Origin: CAZZKE01 sp964655005
GTDB taxonomy: Bacteria > Pseudomonadota > Alphaproteobacteria > Rhodospirillales > JABHCV01
Direction of reading: 5' to 3'
DNA length: 38,696 bases
NCBI GenBank assembly: GCA_964655005.1
Contig: CAZZKE010000021.1
Span: 1 to 38,696, forward strand
Under the pieces are notes generated by a model. It worked only from the letters and a program-made list of their open reading frames with translations, did no database searches and was not told the DNA's origin. Of this stretch, positions 8,592 to 18,428 are shown piece after piece. The position numbers and the translations under genes were made by a program. Within the stretch, counting starts at the first letter, position 1; every line of letters begins with the position of its first letter.

Positions 8592-9565
8592 TTTTTCGAT
8601 AACCAGGGCATATATGATGATGCTCTCATAGGGACGTTCCAGTTAATCCAGTTATCACGGAATTGCCTGTCGCTGGTGTGGGGTTCCTTACCGCCTATGG
8701 TTTCCCGCAGGAAGGAGATCAGCCGGCCGGTCGACCACATCAGATTGGCCCGCAGGACGCCGGCCATGCCGCCGTGGAATTTTGCAAAATATCGGGCCCG
8801 GGATTCGTATATATATCTTGGCAGCCGGCGCCGGGCCGCAGTATCTTTCTTTAGCGAGGCCGTGCCGCCACGAAGATGGATGGCCCGGGCGTTCGGCGCA
8901 TGCAAGACCTTCCACCCCGCCCGGTGGGCACGGCGGCAATAATCTATGTCGTCGAAATAAAGAAAATAGCCTTCATCCATGCCGCCGATTTCGTCGCGCA
9001 TTTTCCCCCGAATCAGCACACAGGCGAAACTCAGCCATTGCGGCTCCATGGTTTTTTCGAAAACGCCACAGGCGACGACATGTCCGGAGAACAACCGGTC
9101 TAATGGCCCGGTTTTCGCAGCGGCCAGAAACTCACTCATCGGCGATACATATCGGAAACAGCTAATCTGGGGCTTGCCGTTTTCCCACTGAAGTCTGGGA
9201 CCGACCAGCCCGATTCCGGAATCCCGGTCCATTTCCCCCAGCATCGTGTCAATCGCCCCGGGAAGGACCATCGCATCGCTGTTCAACAGCAGATAAAATT
9301 CCGCTTCCTCGGCGGCCATGCCAACATTGTTGCCGACGCAAAAACCGCCATTGACCGGCGATTCGATAACGCGCGCCCATTCGTTCCAGCCATTACTGTC
9401 AATCGCCGCCCGTATTTCCGCCACCGAATTATCCTCGGAAAAATTATCGACGACGACCGCGCAACGGTCATTCCGCCCCTCCATATCGGGTGTCAGCGAG
9501 CGCAGACTCTCGACGGTAAGGGCGGGGGTGCGGAAATTAATAATTACGACGGCGACCTGCTTCAT
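8588..9565 (-). CDS. Family 2 glycosyltransferase, rhamnosyltransferase-like
   Basis: Soluble GT2 enzyme of 325 residues. It has VAVVIINFRTPALTVESLRSL at the N-terminus, VDNFSEDNS at 39-47, NGGFCVGNN for the base-binding region, LLLNSDAMV holding the DxD-like pair near 95-98, and a YFLYFDDIDYCRRAHRAGW block. This set is typical of dTDP-rhamnose-type and related O-antigen or exopolysaccharide transferases, though donor specificity cannot be assigned. It begins 47 bases after the glycoside hydrolase stop and overlaps the sulfotransferase start by four bases, which supports a single operon. Confidence 0.9.
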   Translation of the reverse strand: MKQVAVVIINFRTPALTVESLRSLTPDMEGRNDRCAVVVDNFSEDNSVAEIRAAIDSNGWNEWARVIESPVNGGFCVGNNVGMAAEEAEFYLLLNSDAMVLPGAIDTMLGEMDRDSGIGLVGPRLQWENGKPQISCFRYVSPMSEFLAAAKTGPLDRLFSGHVVACGVFEKTMEPQWLSFACVLIRGKMRDEIGGMDEGYFLYFDDIDYCRRAHRAGWKVLHAPNARAIHLRGGTASLKKDTAARRRLPRYIYESRARYFAKFHGGMAGVLRANLMWSTGRLISFLRETIGGKEPHTSDRQFRDNWINWNVPMRASSYMPWLSKK

Positions 9566-9612
9566 GTTTTATTCGCCATGGTTGTCCGACCATTGAGCCT
9601 TGTTATTACCAA

Positions 9613-12345
9613 TTATTCCAACATAAACCAGTGCGTTCCACCGGGTACGGGAAGTTTCAGGCGATATGCGTTTTCCCGATAGTCCACCGGCAACGGGCTT
9701 CCCCTGGTTCCGTCGGCGGCAAGTGCATACAATCGCAACCCGGCGGGCGCCCGGATAACGATGTCACCCGTGACCGGTTCCGACATCAGGGGTTTCCTGC
9801 CGCCTTTCCCTGCTATCGCCCGGGCCAGGGCGGTAACAAGCAGGCGCCGCGAATCGGATATCGAATTACCGTCCAGGCTGGATACGACGACGGCGGCTTT
9901 TGCCGTCTTGATATCGAACAGTACGTTCTTGAGCTGAAATTTTCTGCCACCGATCCAGCCATGCACGGCCTGTGTGCGCCCGGTATTGATCGACTGATAT
10001 CCGTTGCCCCATGAACGCACCAGTTCACCGGTGTCCGATTGCACGTAATCTTGACCCGGCGGGATGAAATCAACGTTCAGGTCGGTGACCGGTTTTGCGC
10101 CCTTGGGGAGTTCTGTTTCGGAATCCCAATCCAGTTCCCTTACGTCAGGCAAACCGAACATCACCTTGCTTCGTTCGACCAGGGTTCGCAGGCTGGCCAT
10201 GTTCTTGGGATGGCTGTCGGCGTAATAAAGCTGTTTCCTGTTCAGTTTGATCAGGTAGGTATTATCGGATTCCGTCACATGCCGCTGGCGGTAAAGCAGG
10301 GCCGCCGCCGGCATCAGGCCGGTCAGCGCCGGATCCATATAAGTCGCCCAAGAGCCCTGTCTCCCGGTATTTTTGAAATTACCTTGGGAATAATTGTAGA
10401 TCATCGGCGCATCCCAGCCCTGCAACGAGGCGATGCTCGCCACGTATAGCGGGGAAGTGAACCGATCGACCGACGGATATGGCACGTTCCATTCTGTAAT
10501 GACGGTCGGTTTTCCCAATAGCTGCCCCGTCGCCATATAGGATATAAAATTATTGGTATATCGCGGGTTTCGGCTGAGCGCTTCCTCTTTGCCATAGGAA
10601 TGGACATCGATCATATCGCCGGCGGTCAGCGGCGGCAGCCCGTGCATCTTCATGTTGCCCCACATTTGTGTGGTGGCGATGGGCACCTTGACGCCGATCG
10701 AGCGAAGATGCTCGATCATCCGCCGGTTCCACTGCCATTCCCGGTCGGCGAGGAAAATCTTGCTCGGTCCCGGCAGCCATGTCTTCCAGGTGTCCGCGTA
10801 TGGCCCTTTTGTTTTCTTGCGCTTGCCGATAACCGGCATCCACGAGGGGACCCAGTCCTGCCGCCAGGATTTCTGCTTTTCCCCCGCTGTAGGCGTATTT
10901 TTCCTGATAAAATCCCGGACGGCGGCGTTGAAAATCTTGTTGTGAACCGGGTTTTTCTTGTTCGGCAGCATCATGTTGCCAAAATGGTTGGTCAGGTCGT
11001 TTTCGTTGGTTATCGAAAGCCCCATGATCGCCGGTTCATCGACATAGGCCAGCTTGGTATATGGATTAACGTGGGTCAGGTACTTCTTGTTGAACTCCTG
11101 CATCAGAAATTCCATGCGGCGGTTAAAATAGTTATAACCCTTGCCAAGGGCGCCTTTTTCAGGTTTTCGGCTTTTGGCCAGTATTTCATCGGCACCCGGC
11201 CCAAGGTCATCACCTCTTTTGAACAGTCGCCCGACATGCAGGTCCAGCCAGGTGTAGACACCCTCGTCCTTCAGCGCCTTGATCCAGTAATCGATCCTGT
11301 CCACCACTTCCGGATCGAATTGCCGGGAATCATCCTTTCCCTGGTCGATCACCGTCCTCCTGACCCATGCCATCGAATCGTGATGATGCAGGCGAACCAG
11401 ATTGTAGCCCAGCCGGGCCAGACGTTTCGCCTGGATCTTGATCTGTTTCTTATCCGCAAACAGCGCATAAGCGGCCACATTGGTGCCCCAGAACCGGACC
11501 GGCGAGCCATCCTGGAACACGAAGTCGTTGCCCCGGGCCTGGACGAAGCCATGCCCGCCCGCCGGTTTGTCATTGAGAAAACTCAGATCCACCGGGCTGA
11601 CCCCGGCCAGCAGCGCGTTCTTGTACCATCCGGTGGTATCGAGTGGACCGTAGCGGCGGGCCAAGTCGATAACCCTGCCGCCTTCCGGCAGGGTTACGGT
11701 CATAGCCACTACCTGGACACCTCTTCGCAGAGATTTTCCGACGAACATCGCGCGAATCTTGTTTTTTCGGCCACGGTCAAAATTTATGTTGGGCAGCGGC
11801 GCATCGAATTCGATTCTTAATTCGCCACCGCCCGTATTCCACACCCAGCCGCGTTTATCCGGCAGCAATTCGGGCTTTCGCGATGTCCCACCCAGGGCAG
11901 GACTGTCGAGATTAAGTTTGAATTCCAGGCCGCCGCCGATAATGTTATCCATGGCTTCGGCGGCCCGCAATTTCCATGTAAAACGAAGCTGATTGGGTTT
12001 TGGCGAGGTGACCGTGCCACGCACTTCGATGCCCAGCCCCCTGATTTTGCCAACTACAGACCGCCGCCCCGTGGGGTCGATCGAATCGACCGCCATGCGG
12101 GCGCCGGCCCACTTCCATTTCCGCCCCCAGAAAATGTATTTGGCGCTAATCAGCGGCGCGGTCTTGTATGAGATCGCCGGGGTCGCTTTTTCGGTAATTC
12201 GGGCCTGCCAGTCTGCCGCTTGCGAAAGGCCGCCGGAATCATTCGGCGCCAGTAATTCGGCGCCCTCGACCGCCAGCGGGAAAATCAGGATGGCGATAAA
12301 AAACAACGTCGCCGCCGGCAACCATGGTTTCAATAGAAAACGCAT
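9613..12345 (-). CDS. Secreted glycoside hydrolase-like protein (clan GH-A / GH5-like barrel)
   Basis: Exported protein of 910 residues. The signal peptide (positively charged start, hydrophobic 11-26, probable cleavage after VEGA) is followed by a beta-rich region to about residue 280 of no recognised family. The TIM-barrel region opens with FWGTNVAAYALF (285-296) and RLGYNLVRLHHHD (311-323). Asn447-Glu448 in SITNEND looks like the acid/base pair of clan GH-A. Glu618 in VITEWNVPY looks like the nucleophile, and DVHSYG (580-585) sits where a conserved His/Tyr is expected. A further beta-rich domain follows. A purine-rich GGAGAG site precedes the ATG. It is the first gene of the minus-strand glycan operon, so it may trim or remodel that glycan outside the cytoplasm. 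The substrate is unknown. Confidence 0.82.
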   Translation of the reverse strand: MRFLLKPWLPAATLFFIAILIFPLAVEGAELLAPNDSGGLSQAADWQARITEKATPAISYKTAPLISAKYIFWGRKWKWAGARMAVDSIDPTGRRSVVGKIRGLGIEVRGTVTSPKPNQLRFTWKLRAAEAMDNIIGGGLEFKLNLDSPALGGTSRKPELLPDKRGWVWNTGGGELRIEFDAPLPNINFDRGRKNKIRAMFVGKSLRRGVQVVAMTVTLPEGGRVIDLARRYGPLDTTGWYKNALLAGVSPVDLSFLNDKPAGGHGFVQARGNDFVFQDGSPVRFWGTNVAAYALFADKKQIKIQAKRLARLGYNLVRLHHHDSMAWVRRTVIDQGKDDSRQFDPEVVDRIDYWIKALKDEGVYTWLDLHVGRLFKRGDDLGPGADEILAKSRKPEKGALGKGYNYFNRRMEFLMQEFNKKYLTHVNPYTKLAYVDEPAIMGLSITNENDLTNHFGNMMLPNKKNPVHNKIFNAAVRDFIRKNTPTAGEKQKSWRQDWVPSWMPVIGKRKKTKGPYADTWKTWLPGPSKIFLADREWQWNRRMIEHLRSIGVKVPIATTQMWGNMKMHGLPPLTAGDMIDVHSYGKEEALSRNPRYTNNFISYMATGQLLGKPTVITEWNVPYPSVDRFTSPLYVASIASLQGWDAPMIYNYSQGNFKNTGRQGSWATYMDPALTGLMPAAALLYRQRHVTESDNTYLIKLNRKQLYYADSHPKNMASLRTLVERSKVMFGLPDVRELDWDSETELPKGAKPVTDLNVDFIPPGQDYVQSDTGELVRSWGNGYQSINTGRTQAVHGWIGGRKFQLKNVLFDIKTAKAAVVVSSLDGNSISDSRRLLVTALARAIAGKGGRKPLMSEPVTGDIVIRAPAGLRLYALAADGTRGSPLPVDYRENAYRLKLPVPGGTHWFMLE

Positions 12346-12543
12346 CCGGTACTCTCCACCTAAACTAGGATTTCATTGCCGGCCAACAAACCCGCCGCGA
12401 AGGTAGCGACGATAGCGTCGTGAGGTTTACGGCGCAACTTTCGTTTGCGAATGCGGAAGAACACTATCCATCAGCAACCGGCTGTAGTTATTATAGCCCC
12501 GGTTTTACAGGGCCATGAAAGGAACGGGGGAAATTTAACTCGG

Positions 12544-14664
12544 ATGGATATTGATAAACGCTCCCGACCGGAAAACCGGGGCGGTCGTTTCGGGCGGCGG
12601 TTTCCCGGCGCCGTCGTCGCCATTGCCCTGTTCTCGGGTTTTGTTTTCTCCGGCGGGGTTACATTTGCCCAGCAGACGACAAATTACGGCGCAGAGCCAT
12701 CGGGTCGGGCGCTCAATGCCTTCCAATCCTTCGAATTGTATAATCTGCAACTGGGGGCGCTGCTGCTGGTCCGCAATGGCCGGCTGAAAGAAGCGGTGCG
12801 GCAGATCAGGCGGGCCATTGACCGGTTTCCGCAAGTGCCCGACAATCACTATCTTCTGGCCGCCGTGCTGGCCAAGCAGTCAAAATCCACCGCCGCATTC
12901 GACCGGCTGACAATCGCCGTCAGACGGGGCTTTGCAAATATGGAACTGATCCAGTCCGATCCCTCGTTCAAACTCCTCAGGAAACAACAGCGCTGGCAAT
13001 CCCTGATCGCGATGATCGCGGCGAATGCCGGCAAAGCCGGCGGGGCGAAAAAATCCATCTCTTCCAAGCGGCCTTCGACGGTCACCAAAGGAGGGACTGC
13101 GCTGGTAAACGAAGACAATACCGTTTGGGACGCCAAGTTAAAGATCCTGCACAGTTCTGTCCGGTTTGGATCGGAAAATGCGGCCCCGGCGGAAGTCCAG
13201 CTCGGCAAGGGCGCACTGCAACAACTGAACGAATGGTATTCAGGCGGAACGGCGGCCGGAAATACGGGCGACCTTTATGATAATCACGACAGGAACCATT
13301 CCTCGCTACGACCGGCCGAATTTCCACAGCTGACCTTTGTAAAATACGGCTCAAGCGCCCGCCAGGCCGGGGTCGATTACGGCCTTAACACCAGCATGTT
13401 TTTCAATGCGATCACCATCGGAAACTCCTCTACCGTAGAAAACGGACGCAGCCAGGCCCGAAACGCCCTGACCATGCCCGGCATTCCGGGTATCCTTTAC
13501 CGGCAGTACGTCAACAATCAGTTATATGTTTATCCCGAGCACCGGGATTACGATCCCGAACGGGGTGATTTGCTGCCGGCCAACACGCCCTACATGATTG
13601 TTTCCCAGGGTTCATCGGGGTCCGATAGACCGTTTCTTCGTGCCGTCGCCAGTATTCTGGCGGCCTTCAAGCCCGAGGTAAAAAAATTCCTGCGGCAGCG
13701 TCGCCTGGTCATGCCGACTGTCCAGATGATTTTTCGCCGGGGCCAGAAAACGGTGACCAGTGACGCGGATTATCTAAGCGCAAAGGCGCATCCGCCGGTT
13801 TTTAAATCGGAAAATATCGACCTGTCAAAAATGATCGGCCTGGCCAATCGCTTGAATATCGAGGACATCCCGCCGATGATCGGCTTGCAGATCGTCGAGG
13901 AAAGCGGCGCCGAGCAGGGGATCGATGATTTTACCGCCGGCATATCGGAGACCCTTTTCAACACTCCGGGGGCGATAGCCAGGGTCGTACGGTTCACAGC
14001 CTATGAAAAGCGGATGGTCGTTCGCGTCAGGAATACCACTATAAACGACAAGGTAAAGCTCAATTACCACTGGGTCGTTCTGCGTGGCGACCGGGATCGA
14101 ATAAAAATTATCCGGCGCGACCTGACCGGCAGCGAGGCGGAACTAATCATTCCGTGGCACGGCAGGTTCGCGGTTCCCGGACAACCCGGAATGACCACCG
14201 ACCGTGTCGAGATCGGCGTATTTGTCGATAACGGGAAATATTATTCGGCGCCGGCCTTCATCAATCTCCTGTATCCACCCCACCAAAAGAGAAAATATAA
14301 TGAAAAACGGCGGGTCGAAAGTATAGATCACCGCGACCCCGAATTTGCCAAGCGCTACATGGAGCGGCGACTGTTCAGCAACCGGGACTGGGTTGACACT
14401 TACCGGTATGACATGAATTCCGGGTTAATCGGATGGCAGCGCAAGCGCGGTAAATGGTTGGGCAACTATACCCGTGACGGGGCGAAAGTCGTTGCGTGGG
14501 ACGATCAGGACCGGGCCACCGAGGCGAAAACGGTCGGCTACAGGGTCGAACCCGCCAAACGGGGTGGAACGAAAGTCGTTGAATTTTCGACCGGAAAGCT
14601 TCTGTCGTACCGATACCGCGGGGAAAAAGATCTGATCGGCAAAGTCAGCAAGGAACAAAATTGA
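12544..14664 (+). CDS. Exported TPR-repeat protein of unknown function
   Basis: The product is 706 residues from the ATG at 12544. Other in-frame starts lie upstream, but this one gives a compact signal peptide with a basic n-region, hydrophobic core 21-38 and probable cleavage after TFA at 42. Residues 60-150 form TPR-like helices (LGALLLVRNGRLKEAVRQIRRAI and the following helix pair). The larger remainder contains motifs such as DLYDNHDRNHSSL, NQLYVYPEHRDYDPE, ANTPYMIVSQGSSGSDRPF and YHWVVLRGD. From memory these resemble a large uncharacterised secreted family seen in planctomycetes. I cannot confirm that here. It heads the cytochrome cluster and diverges from the glycoside hydrolase gene across a spacer of about 200 bases. 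Confidence 0.8.
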   Translation: MDIDKRSRPENRGGRFGRRFPGAVVAIALFSGFVFSGGVTFAQQTTNYGAEPSGRALNAFQSFELYNLQLGALLLVRNGRLKEAVRQIRRAIDRFPQVPDNHYLLAAVLAKQSKSTAAFDRLTIAVRRGFANMELIQSDPSFKLLRKQQRWQSLIAMIAANAGKAGGAKKSISSKRPSTVTKGGTALVNEDNTVWDAKLKILHSSVRFGSENAAPAEVQLGKGALQQLNEWYSGGTAAGNTGDLYDNHDRNHSSLRPAEFPQLTFVKYGSSARQAGVDYGLNTSMFFNAITIGNSSTVENGRSQARNALTMPGIPGILYRQYVNNQLYVYPEHRDYDPERGDLLPANTPYMIVSQGSSGSDRPFLRAVASILAAFKPEVKKFLRQRRLVMPTVQMIFRRGQKTVTSDADYLSAKAHPPVFKSENIDLSKMIGLANRLNIEDIPPMIGLQIVEESGAEQGIDDFTAGISETLFNTPGAIARVVRFTAYEKRMVVRVRNTTINDKVKLNYHWVVLRGDRDRIKIIRRDLTGSEAELIIPWHGRFAVPGQPGMTTDRVEIGVFVDNGKYYSAPAFINLLYPPHQKRKYNEKRRVESIDHRDPEFAKRYMERRLFSNRDWVDTYRYDMNSGLIGWQRKRGKWLGNYTRDGAKVVAWDDQDRATEAKTVGYRVEPAKRGGTKVVEFSTGKLLSYRYRGEKDLIGKVSKEQN

Positions 14665-14911
14665 TTAATTCAAGATCACCCCGTCGCCATGGCGCCGGTC
14701 GATATGTATCGGCTTGATCGCCGAACCGGGGAAAAACGGTCGTCATGAATATTCCCGGTGGTTAATAAATATTGTTTCTTCAAGACCTTTTGTTTTATGA
14801 TTCTGCCGATAAAATTAAAGCGGTATTAAAAACAGCCTATATTTCTGTTGAATTGCCGGTGCCGAAGAGTATTCTTGATTAACCACAATCGGATTCGGGG
14901 TTATTAAAAAA

Positions 14912-16714
14912 ATGTCCTGGCGACCGAGAAAGACTGTATCCTTGTTTCGGCGGCTGATGATAATCGCCGCTGTTTCCCTGTTATCGGTAATGGCGATCAC
15001 CGCCGCGGCGCAGGCGAAGAGCGCCGACGACAAGGCCCACGAGGAGCTGTTTCGAAACAGCCAGTTCCCCTCGGCGTTTGAGTGCAAGGTCTGCCACCCG
15101 GTACAGTTCCGCCAGTGGTCGGCGTCACAGCACGCCTATTCCAACCTTAGCCCGTTCTTCGTCTCCGTCGAGAACTCGGTGCTGCGGCAGACCAACGGTA
15201 CTGCGGCCGACACCTGTTCGCGGTGTCATGCGCCAATTTCGGCGGTGCTGAAGACAATGCAAATTTCCAACCTGAAGCGAGCCCAGTTTGCCCGCACCGG
15301 CAAAGATTATCTGGGGCCGGTGATCGAAGGCATAACCTGTGTCGTCTGCCATCGCTTCAACAAAAACTACGGCAAGCGGAGCGCCCGCGCGATGATCACC
15401 GAGGGCGATATATTCGCGCCGATCTTCGGGCCGACCAATAACGATATCCAGGCCGAAGCCGAAAAAGACCCCAGGCTGGCCCTGGTCACCGAACCAGGCA
15501 AGAAGGGGCGGGCGATTCATGGCAAGGTAGAGCCATATCCATACTTGCGGGCTTCCCGGTTCTGCGGCAATTGCCATTCTTCCAGGTTACCGACCGGTAT
15601 TCATAACGAGGAAACTTTCGACGAATACCGGACATCGCAGTCGGCGAAAGAAGGCACGACCTGTCAGGATTGCCATATGGGCAAGGTTCCGGGCGAGGCC
15701 AAGGGCTTCGATATTGCACCGGCGGCGAAAATCGGCAAGGTCGAGACCAAGCCTCGCCGTCGATCGAACCATTACTTCCCCGGCCCGGATTTTTCGGTCC
15801 TGCACCCAGGCATATTCCCGCAAAACCCGGACGCGGTAAAACTTGCCACCTACGAGCAATGGATGCAGTTCGATTATAAAAAAGGCTGGGGTACGGACGA
15901 GTTCGAGGACGACGTATCGGACGACTACAAGTTCCCCGAGTACTGGCAGGAACAGGACCTGCGTTACGAAGCCCGGGATATCCTGAATGGCCAGTTCGAA
16001 TTGTTGAAATGGGCCAAAGACCAGCGCCTGACCCTGATGAAAGCCGGCTACAAGGTCGATAAGGTAATAATCGACGAAGCCAACATGCAGGACGGCCTGA
16101 AATTCCGGATCAATCTGAGAAACGCCGTACTGGGCCACAATGCCCCCAGCGGTTTCATCCATGAACGGATGGTGTTTTTCCAGATTACCGTAAAGGATAG
16201 TCAGGGTAATGTCGTCTTCATGTCCGGCGACCGTGACCCTAACGGCGACCTGCGCAAACGCACATCCCGTTATGTCCGCAATGGCGAGATGAAGTACGAC
16301 AGGCAGTTGTTCGGCCTGATGAGTAATTTCGTCGCCAGGACCTTCTTCGGGGCCGAGCGCGTGCAACTCAGGCCGGTGCCGTTCTCGGCGGCGGTCAGGC
16401 CGTTTATCCGGCCGCCGACCGCCTCGACAGCCATACTTATGCGGCCCAAGGGAGCGCGGTCGATGAAGAACAGTATCGAGCCGGGCGGGAATCGCTGGGC
16501 CAAATACGTCGTCGATGCCGATATGCTGAAGCCCGGCGAAACATATACGGTGAATATGAAGCTGATCGCCCAGCAGATGCCGGCGGATTTTGTCGAGGTC
16601 AACGCCGATGTCGGATACGACTATAACTTCTCCTTGCGGGAGTTGGCGAAACGTGTGGTTGATCTAAGCATGAACCTGTGGGAGACCACGGAAACGATAA
16701 CGATTAAAAAGTAG
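14912..16714 (+). CDS. Pentaheme c-type cytochrome with large C-terminal domain
   Basis: Exported multiheme cytochrome of 600 residues. The signal peptide has a basic start (RPRKTVSLFRR) and a hydrophobic core at 15-32, ending near AQA. Five CxxCH heme sites are visible: 58-62, 102-106, 143-147, 218-222 and 251-255. Their arrangement is reminiscent of the cytochrome c554/hydroxylamine-oxidoreductase group. Residues 260-600 hold no heme motif and look partly beta-rich, with VFFQITVKDSQGNVVFMSGDRDPNGD. A periplasmic or surface electron carrier is the likely role. The stop is ten bases before the beta-barrel gene, so the two are probably coupled. No clear ribosome binding site precedes the ATG. 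The redox partner is unknown. Confidence 0.88.
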   Translation: MSWRPRKTVSLFRRLMIIAAVSLLSVMAITAAAQAKSADDKAHEELFRNSQFPSAFECKVCHPVQFRQWSASQHAYSNLSPFFVSVENSVLRQTNGTAADTCSRCHAPISAVLKTMQISNLKRAQFARTGKDYLGPVIEGITCVVCHRFNKNYGKRSARAMITEGDIFAPIFGPTNNDIQAEAEKDPRLALVTEPGKKGRAIHGKVEPYPYLRASRFCGNCHSSRLPTGIHNEETFDEYRTSQSAKEGTTCQDCHMGKVPGEAKGFDIAPAAKIGKVETKPRRRSNHYFPGPDFSVLHPGIFPQNPDAVKLATYEQWMQFDYKKGWGTDEFEDDVSDDYKFPEYWQEQDLRYEARDILNGQFELLKWAKDQRLTLMKAGYKVDKVIIDEANMQDGLKFRINLRNAVLGHNAPSGFIHERMVFFQITVKDSQGNVVFMSGDRDPNGDLRKRTSRYVRNGEMKYDRQLFGLMSNFVARTFFGAERVQLRPVPFSAAVRPFIRPPTASTAILMRPKGARSMKNSIEPGGNRWAKYVVDADMLKPGETYTVNMKLIAQQMPADFVEVNADVGYDYNFSLRELAKRVVDLSMNLWETTETITIKK

Positions 16715-16724
16715 GGTCATTGTC

Positions 16725-18137
16725 ATGTTGCGAAATTTGATAATCGCCGGAACTGTAGCCTTACTCTACTACGGAGCGGGTCTATCCGATGGCGCCGTAG
16801 CCGCCGAGAGTGAGTCTGGCGACGCTACCAAGTCCGGCGAGAGCGATTCACGCTTCTCCGACAAGCCGCTGAAGCTCCTGGAACAGCAGGATCTGCCGAA
16901 GCGACCGAAGCCGCTGTTTGAACTTTGGCAGGACTATGTCAATCAGGGTCCCTACGCCTACGAATTCGAATTGCCCACCGGCATGGTCGTCTCGCCGGGT
17001 CTGGTGTTGTTCGGCAACATCAATACCGGCTTGCAGATCACCGATAACGGCACTGCCGACACCACTACCGAATGGGTCTCGACGCTGGGTCTTTTCGCAA
17101 ATCTGACCCTTAGCGGCACGGAACGGATACTGGTCGGCATATCGCCGCTGAAACGCCAGAACGGCAAGAAGACAAGGTATCAGTTCAGCCCGGAGAGCAA
17201 TTTTAAAAACGAAAACAACATCCGCCTGACTACTGCCTTCTTCGAAGGTGAATTGTCGGAAATGTTCCCGAAACTGGATATGGCGGGACGGCTGCCGCTG
17301 GACTATGAAATCTCCGTCGGTCGCCAGCCCGTGCTCATTCAGGGCGGCACGTTGATTGCCGACACCATGGATTCAGTTGCCATAACCAGAAGCACGGTTC
17401 CCCTTCCCGGTACCAACTGGGCGCGCATTGGCGGGCTTTTTGCCTGGAACAACGTCAACCGCAGCAACAATATCGATGACGACGACGGCCTGTTGTACGC
17501 AATTTTCTCATCCGTCGAGGTTGCCCATTCGACGATTAATCTGGATACCACCTATATCGACAGTTCCGACGCCATCGGCGATCAGTTTAATATTGCGGCC
17601 GAATATTTCCGGCCCTTTATTATCTTTGAACATGCCGTCGATACCACGATACGCCTAGCCACGTCGCATGCCCCGGACGGGGAAACCGCGCAGGCGACTG
17701 ACGGAACGATGCTCTATACCAGCTTTTCCTGGGCGCCGAAGCGGTCCGACGATCTTATGTACCTGAACGCCTTCGCGGCGCATGACAATTATGCCCCGGC
17801 GGCGCGGGCCGCCGGCGGGCCGCTTGGCGGCACAGGATTGTTATTTGCCCCCAATGGTTTGGCTGGACCGGCAATTGGCAATCGGGCAAAAAAATCCTAT
17901 GGCGGCGCCCTCGGCTACCAGATGTTTTTTTCCGGCGCCCTGCGGCGCAATCTGATATTCGAGATCGGCGGCAAGGTCGATAATACGCCTGGCGGTATTG
18001 ATCGAATCGGTGCGGCGGTGCGCTATTCTCAAGCGGTCGGCCAGCACACGTTCTTCGAAGTCGGCGGCTTCGCGGTGAATCAGGAATCGATCAACGAAGC
18101 ATATGGCTTGCGGACCAAGGTAAATATTATCTTCTAG
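16725..18137 (+). CDS. Outer-membrane beta-barrel (porin-like) protein
   Basis: Protein of 470 residues with a signal peptide (hydrophobic 4-24, cleavage near GAVAA). A charged linker follows, then many alternating amphipathic strands rich in aromatic residues, with acidic loop segments such as NIDDDDG. It ends in phenylalanine (TKVNIIF), the classic C-terminal signal recognised by the BAM complex. SVGRQPVLIQGGTLI resembles a strand pair of alginate-export-like porins. It contains no CxxCH. It lies between the pentaheme and tetraheme genes, so it could be the outer-membrane sheath of an electron conduit, or a channel for the glycan made by the neighbouring operon. Neither role can be proven from sequence. 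Confidence 0.8.
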   Translation: MLRNLIIAGTVALLYYGAGLSDGAVAAESESGDATKSGESDSRFSDKPLKLLEQQDLPKRPKPLFELWQDYVNQGPYAYEFELPTGMVVSPGLVLFGNINTGLQITDNGTADTTTEWVSTLGLFANLTLSGTERILVGISPLKRQNGKKTRYQFSPESNFKNENNIRLTTAFFEGELSEMFPKLDMAGRLPLDYEISVGRQPVLIQGGTLIADTMDSVAITRSTVPLPGTNWARIGGLFAWNNVNRSNNIDDDDGLLYAIFSSVEVAHSTINLDTTYIDSSDAIGDQFNIAAEYFRPFIIFEHAVDTTIRLATSHAPDGETAQATDGTMLYTSFSWAPKRSDDLMYLNAFAAHDNYAPAARAAGGPLGGTGLLFAPNGLAGPAIGNRAKKSYGGALGYQMFFSGALRRNLIFEIGGKVDNTPGGIDRIGAAVRYSQAVGQHTFFEVGGFAVNQESINEAYGLRTKVNIIF

Positions 18138-18167
18138 AATCTTCTTCCCACCGGGGAGGTAACAGGG

Positions 18168-18197
18168 CAGGACGGCGCTTCGCCGGTCCTGTCTTTT
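18168..18197 (+). terminator. Probable intrinsic terminator after the beta-barrel gene
   Basis: A CAGGAC/GTCCTG stem (18168-18173 with 18186-18191), extended by inner GGCG/CGCC pairing with one bulge, is followed by TCTTTT. It would end or attenuate transcription before the tetraheme gene, whose own leader is about 230 bases long. Confidence 0.65.
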
Positions 18198-18428
18198 GTG
18201 TCACGGGAAGCGTCGATAAATATCCCCGTAGTCCCTTCCAGGCTGTTCCCATGGTTACGTCGGGGTTTTTTTGCCCCACCCCGCCCGTGCGCAGAGGTCC
18301 GGGCACGGTCAGAATCGAGCCTTCCCGTGAGACGGTCCCATGGGTCTTGAATCAAATAGAGTCTTGACGCCAGTTAAAGCGGGCCGTTAAGTGAACAACA
18401 AGAATAAACAGTTAACTGGGAAGGTGTC

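Noticed and set aside
10600..11820. Long open frame of 406 codons on the plus strand
   Set aside because: It is antisense to the glycoside hydrolase gene, shows no family motif and has shadow composition typical of high-GC DNA.
14875..14888. FNR-like site (TTGAT-N4-CACAA) before the pentaheme cytochrome gene
   Set aside because: The second half matches only three of five consensus bases and there is no other support. It would lie about 24 bases before the start codon.
15587..16366. Open frame of 259 codons on the minus strand
   Set aside because: Antisense to the pentaheme cytochrome gene, whose signal peptide and five heme motifs show the true coding strand.
18364..18392. Sigma-70-like TTGACG-N17-TTAAGT before the tetraheme gene
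   Set aside because: The -10 element matches only three of six consensus bases. Too weak to annotate.
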